From NCBI RefSeq assembly GCF_042678305.1, contig NZ_JBHUDT010000001.1: a stretch of DNA of 64,000 nucleotides; one strand, given 5' to 3'. The notes under the pieces are model-generated. The model ran no database searches. It had not been told where the DNA came from and saw only the letters and a program-made list of their open reading frames with translations. Source of the stretch: Gelatiniphilus marinus (GTDB taxonomy: Bacteria; Bacteroidota; Bacteroidia; Flavobacteriales; Flavobacteriaceae). How positions within the stretch are numbered: position 1 is the stretch's first letter; each line of letters starts with the position of its first letter. The translations under genes and the position numbers were made by a program. This document shows positions 1 to 9,302 of this stretch, piece after piece.

Positions 1-3000
1 TAAACCACACCCAAAAAGTAAAGGGTCAATTGGTGAGTTTTGATGGTGAAACCTATTACAAGATTTCTAACAGCGATGCTATGCGCCCATTTTTTATGAG
101 CATAGTTAGCGACTCAAACCATTGGATGTTTATTTCTAGCAATGGCGGTTTATCGGCAGGCAGAAAAAATTCTGAATCTTCATTATTTCCTTATTATACC
201 GATGATAAAATAACCGAACTAGCCGATATTACGGGGAGCAAAACCATCTTTCAAATTCATTTAAAAGGAAAAACCTATGTGTGGGAACCTTTTTCTGAAA
301 GACAGGCTGGACTTTATCAAATTACCAGAAACATTTATAAAAACAGATACGGCAATAAGGTTGTTTTCGAGGAAGTTAACAAAAATTTAAGACTAACGTT
401 TCGATATCAATGGAGTTCAAGTAACCAATTTGGTTTTGTAAAAAAATCGACCCTTCAGAATAACTCCAATAAAGATTTAAACATCACGTGTTTAGACGGA
501 TTGCAAAACATTTTACCCGCTGGGGTAACTTCCGATATGCAAAACGCATACAGCAATTTGGTTGATGCTTATAAAAAGAACGAGTTGTTGCCAGAAGTTG
601 GTTTAGGTATTTTTTCGTTAAGTGCTATTATTGTTGACAAAGCAGAACCTAGTGAAGCTTTAAAGGCGAACACGGTATGGTCTGTTGGGGTTAAAAATCC
701 AACGTATTTAATAGCGTCAACACAGCTTAGTAATTTTAGAAAAGGAAATGCTGTAAAACAAGAAGAAGACATTCGCGCAGAAAAAGGCGCGTATTTTACG
801 GTTTCAAATATAGATTTACAAGCCAATTCAGAAAAAAATTGGAGGTTTATTGCCAATGTAAACCAAACCATTACGGGAATTACCCAAATTTCCGAACTCA
901 TAAAAAATGAAAATGACGTAGTTCGTCTTATTGAAAACGATATTGAGTTGGGTACAGAAAACCTAATAAAATTAACCACAGCTTCTGATGGTTTGCAAGT
1001 AACCGCAGACCCTTTAACAAACACAAGACACTTTGCAAACACGCTTTTCAATATCATGCGTGGTGGCATTTTTGATGACGATTACAACATCGAAAAACAA
1101 GATTTTGTAACATACATTTTAAAGGCCAACAAAGACGTTTTCAATACAAAACAGAAAACCTTAGAAGCTTTACCCGAAATTTTTCAGTTAAAGGATATTA
1201 AAGCTTTCGCTGAACAAAGCGCGGATAAAGATTTTAAACGTTTGTGTTTCGAATATTTACCGTTAAAATTCAGCCGAAGACACGGCGACCCAAGCCGACC
1301 TTGGAACAAGTTTTCAATAAACACAAAAAGTGAAATTGACGGTTCTAAAATTTTGGATTACGAAGGCAATTGGCGCGATATTTTCCAGAATTGGGAAGCT
1401 TTGGCGCATGCATACCCTGAGTTTATCGAAGGTATGATTCATAAATTCTTAAACGCCACAACTTTTGAAGGCTACAACCCGTACCGCGTAACAAAAGGCG
1501 GATTTGATTGGGAGGTTATTGAAGAAGACGATCCGTGGTCGTACATAGGCTATTGGGGCGATCATCAAATTATTTACCTTCTAAAATTTTTGGAGTTTAT
1601 TGAAAAGCATTACCCAAATAGATTGGAAAAACTATTCGATCAAAATATTTTTGTGTATGCCAATGTGCCTTATAAAATTAAGAGTTATCAAGACACTTTG
1701 TTAAACCCAAAGGACACGATTGATTTTGATTATAAACTGAATGAAAAAATAAACGAAAGAAGGGCGGAAATAGGCGCAGACGGGGCATTGCTTTTAGATA
1801 AAAATGCGTCCATTTACAAAGTCAATTTAATTGAAAAATTATTGGCAACCGTATTGGCAAAACTGTCTAATTTTATTCCAGAAGGCGGTATTTGGTTAAA
1901 CACCCAACGCCCCGAATGGAACGATGCCAACAACGCTTTGGTGGGCAACGGCGTTTCTATGGTTACCTTGTATTATTTAAACCGTTTTTTCAATTTCTTT
2001 GAAACGGTGGTATCAAAATCTGAAACCGAAAAGGTAGAAATATCTTCAGAATTAAACGTGTTTTTTAATGAAGTTGTTACCACATTTCAATCTCATAAAA
2101 ACATACTTTCTGGGCATATTTCGAATAAAGACAGAAAAATAGTTTTAGATGGTTTAGGAAAGGCAGGGAGTAAATTTAGAAGCACTATCTATGAAAACGA
2201 TTTTTCAAGCGATAAATCTTCTGTAAACAAAACAGAACTTTTAGAATTTATAGGGGTAACAAAATCCTATTTACAGCATACCATTGATGCTAATAAACGC
2301 GCAGATAATTTATATCATGCCTATAATTTAATGACGGTTGAAAATAGTGGAGAAATTTCCATTTCATATTTATCCGAAATGCTCGAAGGTCAAGTTGCCG
2401 TTTTAAGTTCGGGCTATTTAGCGCCAAAAGAAGCTCTGGATTTATTGGACGGATTAAAACACAGCGCACTGTTTAGGGCCGACCAATACAGCTATATTTT
2501 ATACCCAAATAAAGACTTGCCGAGGTTTGACAAAAAGAATAATATTCCAGCCGAAAACGTGGAGCAATCCCAATTATTAAAGCAATTGGTTGATGATGGG
2601 AACACGCAGATAATTGAAAAAGATGTTTTAGGAAATTTCCATTTCAACGGAAACTTTAATAACGCAAATAGTTTAAAGGAAGCGTTGCATAAATTATCGG
2701 ATGAAAAATATAAACCACTGATTGAAAAAGACACCCAATTCTTATTGGATACATTCGAAGCTGTCTTCAATCACAAAGCATTTACGGGACGTTCGGGAAC
2801 ATTTTTTGGTTACGAAGGATTGGGGTCAATTTACTGGCACATGGTTTCCAAATTGGTATTGGCGGTTCAAGAAAATGTACAGTTAGCCATTAACACCAAT
2901 GAAAGCGACGACATAATAGGCAGATTGTTGGACCATTATTATGAAATTCAAGCCGGAATTGGCGTGCATAAATCTCCAGAATTATATGGCGCATTTCCAA

Positions 3001-3422
3001 CCGATCCGTATTCGCATACGCCAGCAACAAAAGGTGCACAACAACCGGGAATGACAGGGCAGGTTAAAGAAGATGTGTTGAGCAGATTTGGGGAACTGGG
3101 CGTTTTTGTTGAAGATGGAAAACTGTTTTTCAATCCACGATTGTTACGAAAAAGCGAGTTCTTAAATTCATCAAAATCGTTTGAATATACCAGCATAAAT
3201 AAAGCAGATAAAACCATTCAATTGGAAGCAGGTTCATTGTGTTTCACTTATTGTCAAATTCCAATAATTTATAAAATTTCAGAAAACGAAACCATTAAAG
3301 TGGTTTATCAAGACAACACGATTCAAGAATTTCAGGATTTAAGTTTAGATGAAAAAACTTCAAAATTAATTTTTGAAAGAACAGGTAATATTAACCGCAT
3401 TGAAGTTTCAATTGTAAAGTAG
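1..3422 (+). CDS. GH149-like beta-1,3-glucan phosphorylase (5' partial)
   Basis: The reading frame is open to the first base of the window, so the true start lies upstream. The first in-window start, GTG at 30, leaves 1130 residues. No signal peptide is visible, which fits a cytoplasmic enzyme. The motif EWNDANNALVG (Asp near residue 632, counting from that GTG) resembles the general-acid Asp motif of GH94-type inverting phosphorylases, and HTPATKGAQQPGMTGQ lies near the C-terminus. The length (over 1100 residues) and the GH17/GH30 neighbours fit family GH149, which phosphorolyses beta-1,3-glucooligosaccharides to glucose 1-phosphate. Assignment to GH149 rather than GH94 or GH161 is by length, motif and context. 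The next gene starts 8 bp downstream, so this is probably one operon. Confidence 0.8.
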   Translation, partial: NHTQKVKGQLVSFDGETYYKISNSDAMRPFFMSIVSDSNHWMFISSNGGLSAGRKNSESSLFPYYTDDKITELADITGSKTIFQIHLKGKTYVWEPFSERQAGLYQITRNIYKNRYGNKVVFEEVNKNLRLTFRYQWSSSNQFGFVKKSTLQNNSNKDLNITCLDGLQNILPAGVTSDMQNAYSNLVDAYKKNELLPEVGLGIFSLSAIIVDKAEPSEALKANTVWSVGVKNPTYLIASTQLSNFRKGNAVKQEEDIRAEKGAYFTVSNIDLQANSEKNWRFIANVNQTITGITQISELIKNENDVVRLIENDIELGTENLIKLTTASDGLQVTADPLTNTRHFANTLFNIMRGGIFDDDYNIEKQDFVTYILKANKDVFNTKQKTLEALPEIFQLKDIKAFAEQSADKDFKRLCFEYLPLKFSRRHGDPSRPWNKFSINTKSEIDGSKILDYEGNWRDIFQNWEALAHAYPEFIEGMIHKFLNATTFEGYNPYRVTKGGFDWEVIEEDDPWSYIGYWGDHQIIYLLKFLEFIEKHYPNRLEKLFDQNIFVYANVPYKIKSYQDTLLNPKDTIDFDYKLNEKINERRAEIGADGALLLDKNASIYKVNLIEKLLATVLAKLSNFIPEGGIWLNTQRPEWNDANNALVGNGVSMVTLYYLNRFFNFFETVVSKSETEKVEISSELNVFFNEVVTTFQSHKNILSGHISNKDRKIVLDGLGKAGSKFRSTIYENDFSSDKSSVNKTELLEFIGVTKSYLQHTIDANKRADNLYHAYNLMTVENSGEISISYLSEMLEGQVAVLSSGYLAPKEALDLLDGLKHSALFRADQYSYILYPNKDLPRFDKKNNIPAENVEQSQLLKQLVDDGNTQIIEKDVLGNFHFNGNFNNANSLKEALHKLSDEKYKPLIEKDTQFLLDTFEAVFNHKAFTGRSGTFFGYEGLGSIYWHMVSKLVLAVQENVQLAINTNESDDIIGRLLDHYYEIQAGIGVHKSPELYGAFPTDPYSHTPATKGAQQPGMTGQVKEDVLSRFGELGVFVEDGKLFFNPRLLRKSEFLNSSKSFEYTSINKADKTIQLEAGSLCFTYCQIPIIYKISENETIKVVYQDNTIQEFQDLSLDEKTSKLIFERTGNINRIEVSIVK

Positions 3423-3430
3423 ATTTTAAA

Positions 3431-4702
3431 ATGAAAACCACTCTAAGAAATACATTGATATTGTGCATTTTAATTGTGATGGTTGGCTGTGGGAATAAAC
3501 TAAAAAAAGAAGAAAACAAGGTGGCAACAGAAAAACTGATAACAGCAAAAGATATTTTAGGTAACCCTGATTATTTGGCCATTTCTTATGGCGGTTATAG
3601 GCAAACGTCGCGAGATATTCAACCCACAATTGAAGAGCTTAAAGACGACATGAAGATTCTTGCCGCTATGGGTGTTAAAATATTGCGCACCTATAACGTA
3701 CAGTTACAGCAAGCGCCAAACTTGTTAAAGGCTATTAGTGAACTAAAAAACGAAGATTCAAAATTTGAAATGTATGTTATGCTTGGTGCGTGGATAGATT
3801 GTAAAAACGCGTGGACAGACCAAACACCGGACCATAATGTGGAAAGCGAACAAAATGCTGAAGAAATAGTTAGGGCAGTAGCCCTTGCAAAGGACTATCC
3901 GGACATTGTAAAGGTAATTGCCGTTGGTAACGAAGCCATGGTGCGTTGGGCAACAAGCTATTTTGTGCAACCCAACATCATTTTAAAGTGGGTCAATCAT
4001 TTACAAGGTTTAAAGCAAAAAGGCGAGCTTTCAAAAGATTTATGGATTACAAGTTCAGACGATTTTGCCTCTTGGGGCGGTGGCGATCCGAGTTACCATA
4101 CTCCGGATTTGGAAAAGCTAATTAAGGCTGTCGATTATGTTTCCATGCATACCTATCCGTACCATAACTCACACTATAATCCGGAGTTTTGGAAAGTGCC
4201 GGAAAATGAGCAAAACCTATCCGATTTAAAAAAGATAAATGCAGCGATGTTGCGGGCTTTTGAGTTTGCAAAAAAGCAATATAATGATGTTTACAAATAC
4301 ATAAAAAGCATCGATGCGTCAAAAACAATTCATATAGGCGAAACGGGTTGGGCAACGGTTTCAAATGGGCATTACGGCAACAATGGGTCCAGAGCTACGG
4401 ATGAATACAAATCGGGACGCTATTATGAGTTGATGAGGGCTTGGACAAACAAAGAAAACATCTCTTGTTTTCACTTTGAAGCGTTTGATGAGCCGTGGAA
4501 AGATGACAGAAACCCGTTAGGTTCAGAAAATCATTTCGGACTTTTTAAAGTCGATGGTCAAGCAAAACATGCCCTTTGGGATTTGGTTGATAAAGGCGTT
4601 TTTAAAGGATTAACCAGAAACGGAAACCCCATAACAAAAACCTATAATGGCGATAAAGATGCTTTAATGAAAGACGTTTTGGTGCCGCCAACAAAAGAAT
4701 AA
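3431..4702 (+). CDS. GH17 family beta-1,3-glucanase, lipoprotein
   Basis: This 423-residue protein begins with a lipoprotein signal (lipobox VGCG, Cys near residue 20), so it should be membrane-anchored, possibly at the cell surface. It shows the GH17 TIM-barrel pattern: a strand followed by LRTYNVQL, the acid/base Glu in VGNEAMV (E168), and the nucleophile Glu in HIGETGWAT (E304). GH17 enzymes cleave or transglycosylate beta-1,3-glucans such as laminarin. It lies 8 bp after the phosphorylase gene and 2 bp before the next hydrolase gene, which indicates co-transcription. Endo-hydrolysis and transglycosylation cannot be told apart from sequence alone. Confidence 0.88.
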   Translation: MKTTLRNTLILCILIVMVGCGNKLKKEENKVATEKLITAKDILGNPDYLAISYGGYRQTSRDIQPTIEELKDDMKILAAMGVKILRTYNVQLQQAPNLLKAISELKNEDSKFEMYVMLGAWIDCKNAWTDQTPDHNVESEQNAEEIVRAVALAKDYPDIVKVIAVGNEAMVRWATSYFVQPNIILKWVNHLQGLKQKGELSKDLWITSSDDFASWGGGDPSYHTPDLEKLIKAVDYVSMHTYPYHNSHYNPEFWKVPENEQNLSDLKKINAAMLRAFEFAKKQYNDVYKYIKSIDASKTIHIGETGWATVSNGHYGNNGSRATDEYKSGRYYELMRAWTNKENISCFHFEAFDEPWKDDRNPLGSENHFGLFKVDGQAKHALWDLVDKGVFKGLTRNGNPITKTYNGDKDALMKDVLVPPTKE

Positions 4703-4704
4703 AG

Positions 4705-5712
4705 ATGAAAAACTATATCGTACTATTTGTAATGCTTTTTGCTTTTGCATCGTGTAAAAACGAGGCGCAAAGCCATGTGGTTTCGGTAAGCGAGCGTCAA
4801 ATTCTTGTAAACGGTTCGCCCTATCTTATAAAAGGGATTTGTTATCATCCCGTGCCAAAAGGAAGCGATAAAAGGGATTTTAGCACCTTAGCCCAAGATT
4901 TAGACTTAATGGTCGAGGCGGGCATTAATACCATTCGAGTTTATGCGCCTATTGATAACAAAGCGGTTTTAGACGACATACATGCAGCCGGAATTAAAGT
5001 GATTATGGGTTTTGGGTATAATCAAAAAGGAAAGTTTGATATACTTTCAGGAACATATATCGATTATGTAAACAAGTATAAAAACCACCCATCCATTTTA
5101 ATGTGGGAACTGGGTAACGAATACAATTACCATCCAGAATGGTTCAGTGGCGACATAAAAAATTGGTATAAAGCCATGAATGATGCTGCAGAACGTATCC
5201 ATAAAAACGACAGCAATCATCCCGTAACCACGGCCCACGGCGAGCTGCCCGATGCATTGGCATTGTCAATGGGGCCAAATATCGATGTTTGGGGGATGAA
5301 TGTGTACCGATGGGACGATCCATCAAGTATTTTTTCCCAATGGGAAGCCGTTAGCGATAAACCCATGTATTTATCCGAAGCCGGTGGCGATAGTTATATG
5401 GCCATTTCAAAGGCTGGATTTAAGGAAGGTATTAATGAAAAGGCACAAGCTGCAGCCAATAATAATATTTTAGACAAAATTTTTGAAAACCAAGAGGTTT
5501 GCTCTGGTGTTACCATGTTTTCGTTTACCGATGGCTGGTGGAAAGCAGGAAACCCAGATACGCAGGACATTGGTGGTTGGGCGCCCAACAGTAGCGGCGT
5601 GCCATACGACGGGACTCCAAACGAAGAATTTTGGGGTATTGTTGACATCGATAGAAACAAAAAAGAAACATTTAGTGTTGTAAAAACCAAATATAATCAG
5701 TTAAAACATTAA
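4705..5712 (+). CDS. Clan GH-A glycoside hydrolase lipoprotein of unassigned family
   Basis: This 335-residue protein has a lipoprotein signal (FASCKN, Cys near residue 18) followed by a single TIM barrel. The start of the barrel (VNGSPYLIKGICYHP, then GINTIRVYAP) resembles GH2 catalytic domains, GH5 and fungal GH72 glucanosyltransferases. The acid/base candidate is E139 in WELGNEYN and the nucleophile candidate is E225 in YLSEAGGDS. There are no accessory sandwich domains as in true GH2. It sits between GH17 (2 bp) and GH30 (4 bp) genes, so it probably acts on the same beta-glucan. The family cannot be settled here, and a transglycosylase role is possible. Confidence 0.7.
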   Translation: MKNYIVLFVMLFAFASCKNEAQSHVVSVSERQILVNGSPYLIKGICYHPVPKGSDKRDFSTLAQDLDLMVEAGINTIRVYAPIDNKAVLDDIHAAGIKVIMGFGYNQKGKFDILSGTYIDYVNKYKNHPSILMWELGNEYNYHPEWFSGDIKNWYKAMNDAAERIHKNDSNHPVTTAHGELPDALALSMGPNIDVWGMNVYRWDDPSSIFSQWEAVSDKPMYLSEAGGDSYMAISKAGFKEGINEKAQAAANNNILDKIFENQEVCSGVTMFSFTDGWWKAGNPDTQDIGGWAPNSSGVPYDGTPNEEFWGIVDIDRNKKETFSVVKTKYNQLKH

Positions 5713-5716
5713 GAAA

Positions 5717-7213
5717 ATGAGGCGCTGCAATTATGTATCAATTTTTATATTGGCGATACTATTATTAAGTTGTAATGTGAAAGGTAAAGCGTTGGATTTT
5801 GAGGTTTACGAAACATCGGAAAGCGGAAATAAACTAACCAGAATTACCGAATTTAAAACACTGGATAGTGTTGTTAAAATAACTTTAAACCCCGTAAAAA
5901 CGTTGCAAACCATTACAGGTTTTGGCGGTTCCTTCACCGAGTCTTCAGCTTACTTATTGAACAAGTTGAGCAAAAAAAATCGCGATACCATTCTGCAGGC
6001 TTATTTTGGTGAAGAAGGCGCGCGCTACTCGTTAACAAGAACCCATATTAGTTCCTGTGATTTTTCATTGAATAATTACACCTACGCACCGGTTGAAGGT
6101 GATATGGAATTGGAAAATTTCTCCATAGAAGAAGATCGTAACGATTTAATTCCAATGATAAAAGACGCTATGGCGATTTCAAAAGATGGTTTCAAAATTA
6201 TAGCCTCACCTTGGACGGCGCCACCATGGATGAAAGATAACAATGCCTATGTTGGTGGCGAGTTATTGCCACAATATTACGATACATTCGCCCTGTTTTT
6301 TTCTAAATATTTAGACGCCTATAAGGCTGAAGGTATTGACATTTGGGGTTTAACGCCTGTAAATGAGCCTCACGGAAACGGCAATAATTGGGAGAGCATG
6401 CATTTTTCGCCCGAGGCAGAAACAGATTTTGTTCAAAATTATTTAGGCCCAAAGCTTGAAGCCAATGGCATGGGAGCCGTTAATATTCTTGGTTACGACC
6501 AAAATAGAGCCGGTTTAAAAGAATGGGTCGATGCCATGTTCGCTACCGAAGCATCTTCAAAATATTTTGCCGGTACGGCCATACATTGGTACGAGAGCAC
6601 TTATGATTATTTCCCCGAAGCTTTACAATACGCTCACCACAAAGCACCAGAAAAATACTTGATAGAAACCGAAGGCTGTATAGATTCTCAAGTTCCGGTT
6701 TGGCAAGACGATGCTTGGTATTGGAAAAAAGAAGCTACCGATTGGGGCTATGATTGGAGAGAGCCCGAAAAAAAATATTTACACCCAAAATATGCACCTG
6801 TAAATCGTTACGCGAGAGATATTATTGGTTGCTTAAACAATTGGGTTGATGGTTGGATAGATTGGAATATGGTATTAGACCGACAAGGTGGACCAAATTG
6901 GTTTGAAAACTGGTGTGTCGCCCCGGTTATTGTAGACCCGGAAAAAGATGAGGTTTACTTCACGCCACTATACTACACCATGGCACATTTTAGCAAATAT
7001 ATAAGACCTGAGGCTAAAGTTATTTCGCATGATAATTCAGATGAAACCCTTATGGTAACAGCTGTTAAAAATCCAGATGAATCCATCGTATTGGTGTTAT
7101 TCAATGAAGGTGATACGCCTAAAAGTTTCAATATTAATTTAAACGAACAATCTATTGCTGTTTCGATAAGTAAAAAGGCGATTCAAACCATAATAATTTC
7201 AAATCAACACTAA
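5717..7213 (+). CDS. GH30 family glycoside hydrolase lipoprotein (beta-1,6-glucosidase/glucanase type)
   Basis: The 498-residue protein has a lipobox LLSC (Cys near residue 19), then the classic GH30 opening TITGFGGSFTESSA and ASPWTAPPWMKDN. The acid/base is E217 in TPVNEPHG and the nucleophile is E319 in IETEGC. The C-terminal part (about 420-498) fits the beta-sandwich normally fused to the GH30 barrel. In marine flavobacterial laminarin loci, GH30 enzymes typically remove beta-1,6-linked glucose branches, and that is the likely role here. It starts 4 bp after the preceding gene. The exact linkage preference is inferred from the neighbours. Confidence 0.88.
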   Translation: MRRCNYVSIFILAILLLSCNVKGKALDFEVYETSESGNKLTRITEFKTLDSVVKITLNPVKTLQTITGFGGSFTESSAYLLNKLSKKNRDTILQAYFGEEGARYSLTRTHISSCDFSLNNYTYAPVEGDMELENFSIEEDRNDLIPMIKDAMAISKDGFKIIASPWTAPPWMKDNNAYVGGELLPQYYDTFALFFSKYLDAYKAEGIDIWGLTPVNEPHGNGNNWESMHFSPEAETDFVQNYLGPKLEANGMGAVNILGYDQNRAGLKEWVDAMFATEASSKYFAGTAIHWYESTYDYFPEALQYAHHKAPEKYLIETEGCIDSQVPVWQDDAWYWKKEATDWGYDWREPEKKYLHPKYAPVNRYARDIIGCLNNWVDGWIDWNMVLDRQGGPNWFENWCVAPVIVDPEKDEVYFTPLYYTMAHFSKYIRPEAKVISHDNSDETLMVTAVKNPDESIVLVLFNEGDTPKSFNINLNEQSIAVSISKKAIQTIIISNQH

Positions 7214-7252
7214 ACCCAAAGTATTCATAATGTTAATTAATAACTAAGCAAC

Positions 7253-8722
7253 ATGTCAAAAACCAGTAAAGTACCCTTAGGACAAAAAATGGCTTTCGGT
7301 GTCGGGATGCTAGCCAATCAAATGTTTCCGGCAGCAATAAGTATTTTTATTGTTGTATTGGTTCAAGATCTTGGGTTTCCGGGCTGGATGTGGGCAGTTG
7401 TTTCCGTTGGGCCTAGGTTATTTGATGCCATCACAGACCCGATTATGGGCTTTATTTCAGACAATACAAAATCTAAATGGGGTAGAAGACGACAATATGT
7501 TCTTATAGGTGCTATTGTTATGGGAATTTCATTTGTTATTATGTGGCAATTGTTTAGGGATAATGGCATTGATTATAATTTTGCGTATTTCTTCTTTTGG
7601 TCTTTTGTTTTTTATCTTGGGCTAACTATTTTTAGTGTGCCCTATGTAGCAATGGGGTATGAAATGAGCGACGATTTCCATGAACGTACCAACATTATGG
7701 CTATTGCACAATGGATAGGGCAGTGGGCTTGGGTTATTGCACCATGGTTTTGGGTAATAATGTACGATACAGGGTTGTTTGAAACTGCAGATATTGCAGT
7801 AAGGGAACTGGCTGTTTATGTTGGTATTATTTTTGCACTTTGCGCTATGGTTCCGGCCATTTTTATAAAAAGCAAATCTTCGGTAAACGAAAATTACTCT
7901 TCATTAACCATCCAAAATATTGGTGGTAGCTTAAAAGAGATCGGTAATGGTTTTGTAGAGGCTTTTAAATCAAAACCATTCCGTAAATTATGTATTTCAA
8001 CATTTTTTATTTTCAATGCTTTTAATACTGTAGCAGGTTTTACGTTTTTTATTATTGTTTACTATTTATTTAATGGAGATGCAGGTGAGGCTGGAATATG
8101 GCCAACCCTTTTTGGAAGCCTGGGTGCTTTGGTTACTACTTTTTTGGTAATTCCGTTGGTAGCCAAAATGTCTAAAATAATGGGTAAAAAGAAAGCCTTT
8201 ATGGTATCTCAAACCATTTCGTTAATAGGTTACATCATGTTTTGGTTTTTATTTGTTCCGGGCAAACCCTATATGTTTTTGTTTGCTTTACCGTTTTTTT
8301 CTTTTGGCATAGGCGGACTGTTTACAATTATGATGTCTATGACTGCAGATGTAATTGATTTAGATGAATTAAATACAGGTAAACGTAGAGAAGGGGTTTT
8401 TGGAGCAATTTACTGGTGGATGACAAAATTTGGCTTTGCCATTGCTGGCGGTTTAACAGGAACCATTCTTACCCTTGTTGGTTTCGACACAGCGCTAGAG
8501 GTACAACCAGAATCGGCCATTACAGGCTTAAGGTTGTTTTTCTCTGGTTTGCCAATTGTGGGTACTTTAATAGCATTGTATATTATGCATGACTATGATA
8601 TTACTGAGGAAAGAGCTAATAAAATTCGTTTAGAACTAGATAAACGAGCTAAGGCTAAAACCCATAAGCAAACCAATACGTTTAAAAAAGAAACTAAAAA
8701 TGAAGAATACCCTGTTATTTAG
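7253..8722 (+). CDS. GPH-family (MelB-type) sugar:cation symporter
   Basis: This 489-residue, strongly hydrophobic protein has about 12 predicted membrane segments. It carries the GPH family signature near residue 60 (DPIMGFISDNTKSKWGRRR), which corresponds to the conserved Asp-rich and loop motifs of MelB/XynP-like symporters. It should import sugars or oligosaccharides across the inner membrane. It follows the GH30 gene by 39 bp and is probably last in the glucan operon, where it would supply beta-glucan oligosaccharides to the phosphorylase. Since no other inner-membrane sugar carrier lies near the adjacent sialic acid genes, use by that locus cannot be excluded. Confidence 0.85.
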   Translation: MSKTSKVPLGQKMAFGVGMLANQMFPAAISIFIVVLVQDLGFPGWMWAVVSVGPRLFDAITDPIMGFISDNTKSKWGRRRQYVLIGAIVMGISFVIMWQLFRDNGIDYNFAYFFFWSFVFYLGLTIFSVPYVAMGYEMSDDFHERTNIMAIAQWIGQWAWVIAPWFWVIMYDTGLFETADIAVRELAVYVGIIFALCAMVPAIFIKSKSSVNENYSSLTIQNIGGSLKEIGNGFVEAFKSKPFRKLCISTFFIFNAFNTVAGFTFFIIVYYLFNGDAGEAGIWPTLFGSLGALVTTFLVIPLVAKMSKIMGKKKAFMVSQTISLIGYIMFWFLFVPGKPYMFLFALPFFSFGIGGLFTIMMSMTADVIDLDELNTGKRREGVFGAIYWWMTKFGFAIAGGLTGTILTLVGFDTALEVQPESAITGLRLFFSGLPIVGTLIALYIMHDYDITEERANKIRLELDKRAKAKTHKQTNTFKKETKNEEYPVI

Positions 8723-9204
8723 ACCTGCTAAATCTAAGGCCTTGACAGAAGATAATATTCCTGATAACTCCAATAAAGCGTTATACTTTAGTTTTAATTA
8801 ACTTTTTAGGATATGCTCATAGATGTCATATTATATATTAATGAAATAAGCAACCCAGCTTTTAAGCAACAAGCGGCAAAAAAGGGATTATAACAGAAGC
8901 AAAATCGCTAAACTTAGCATATAATTGTAAAGAAGTAAAGCCCAAGTTTCAAAATACTTTTTCAAGATACCTAATATATTATATCCGCTCCCGCAGATAA
9001 TATGCTTACTTGTATAACAGAACCATTAATAACAGTATGCAAAGAGTAAAACTTGTAAAAACATCATAAAAGAAAAATTGATTTTCATTCTAATCAAGTT
9101 AATTAATAGGTTTTTTCTAAATTCCTTTAAGTGGATTTATGCTGTATTTGTTTTTATAACATCAACATATTCAGAGTATATGTCGAAAAAATAGCTGTTA
9201 AAAT
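8723..9204. other. Long AT-rich intergenic region before susC
   Basis: Nothing that looks like a gene is present. The longest reading frame here is 26 codons. No strong terminator hairpin was found after the transporter gene. A lone GTATAAC at 9012-9018 resembles half of the putative GntR operator, but it is too short to call. Confidence 0.6.
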
Positions 9205-9236
9205 TTTGAATTACTAAAATTATTTTTCTAATATTG
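9205..9236 (+). promoter_or_regulatory. Bacteroidota-type promoter of susC-susD
   Basis: TTTG (9205-9208) and TAATATTG (9229-9236) match the -33/-7 consensus TTTG-N19-TAnnTTTG with a 20-base spacer and one mismatch. Transcription would start close to 9242, within or at the edge of the palindromic operator that follows. Confidence 0.55.
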
Positions 9237-9242
9237 CATTAT

Positions 9243-9263
9243 GTATTACATAATACGTAATAC
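9243..9263. promoter_or_regulatory. Putative GntR/FCD operator at the susC promoter
   Basis: GTATTA-CA-TAATAC (9243-9256) is a perfect inverted repeat. It overlaps a second one, GTATTAC...GTAATAC (9243-9249 with 9257-9263). A close variant lies between the divergent regulator and epimerase genes (15977-15990). Its place just after the -7 box fits a repressor site. Binding by the neighbouring GntR protein is inferred. E. coli NanR, also FCD-type, binds GGTATA repeats, which look related. Confidence 0.6.
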
Positions 9264-9302
9264 AATAAACTAACGTATTTTAACTAATTCAAATTATTTA
9301 GT

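Noticed and set aside
569..1069. Antisense reading frame of 166 codons inside the phosphorylase gene
   Set aside because: It lies fully within a clear enzyme gene on the other strand and shows no motif or own promoter.
8813..8893. 26-codon reading frame in the gap before susC
   Set aside because: It is too short, with no ribosome-binding context or recognisable product.
9012..9018. GTATAAC, resembling half of the putative GntR operator
   Set aside because: A single 7-base half-site in AT-rich DNA is expected by chance, and it is far from the promoter.
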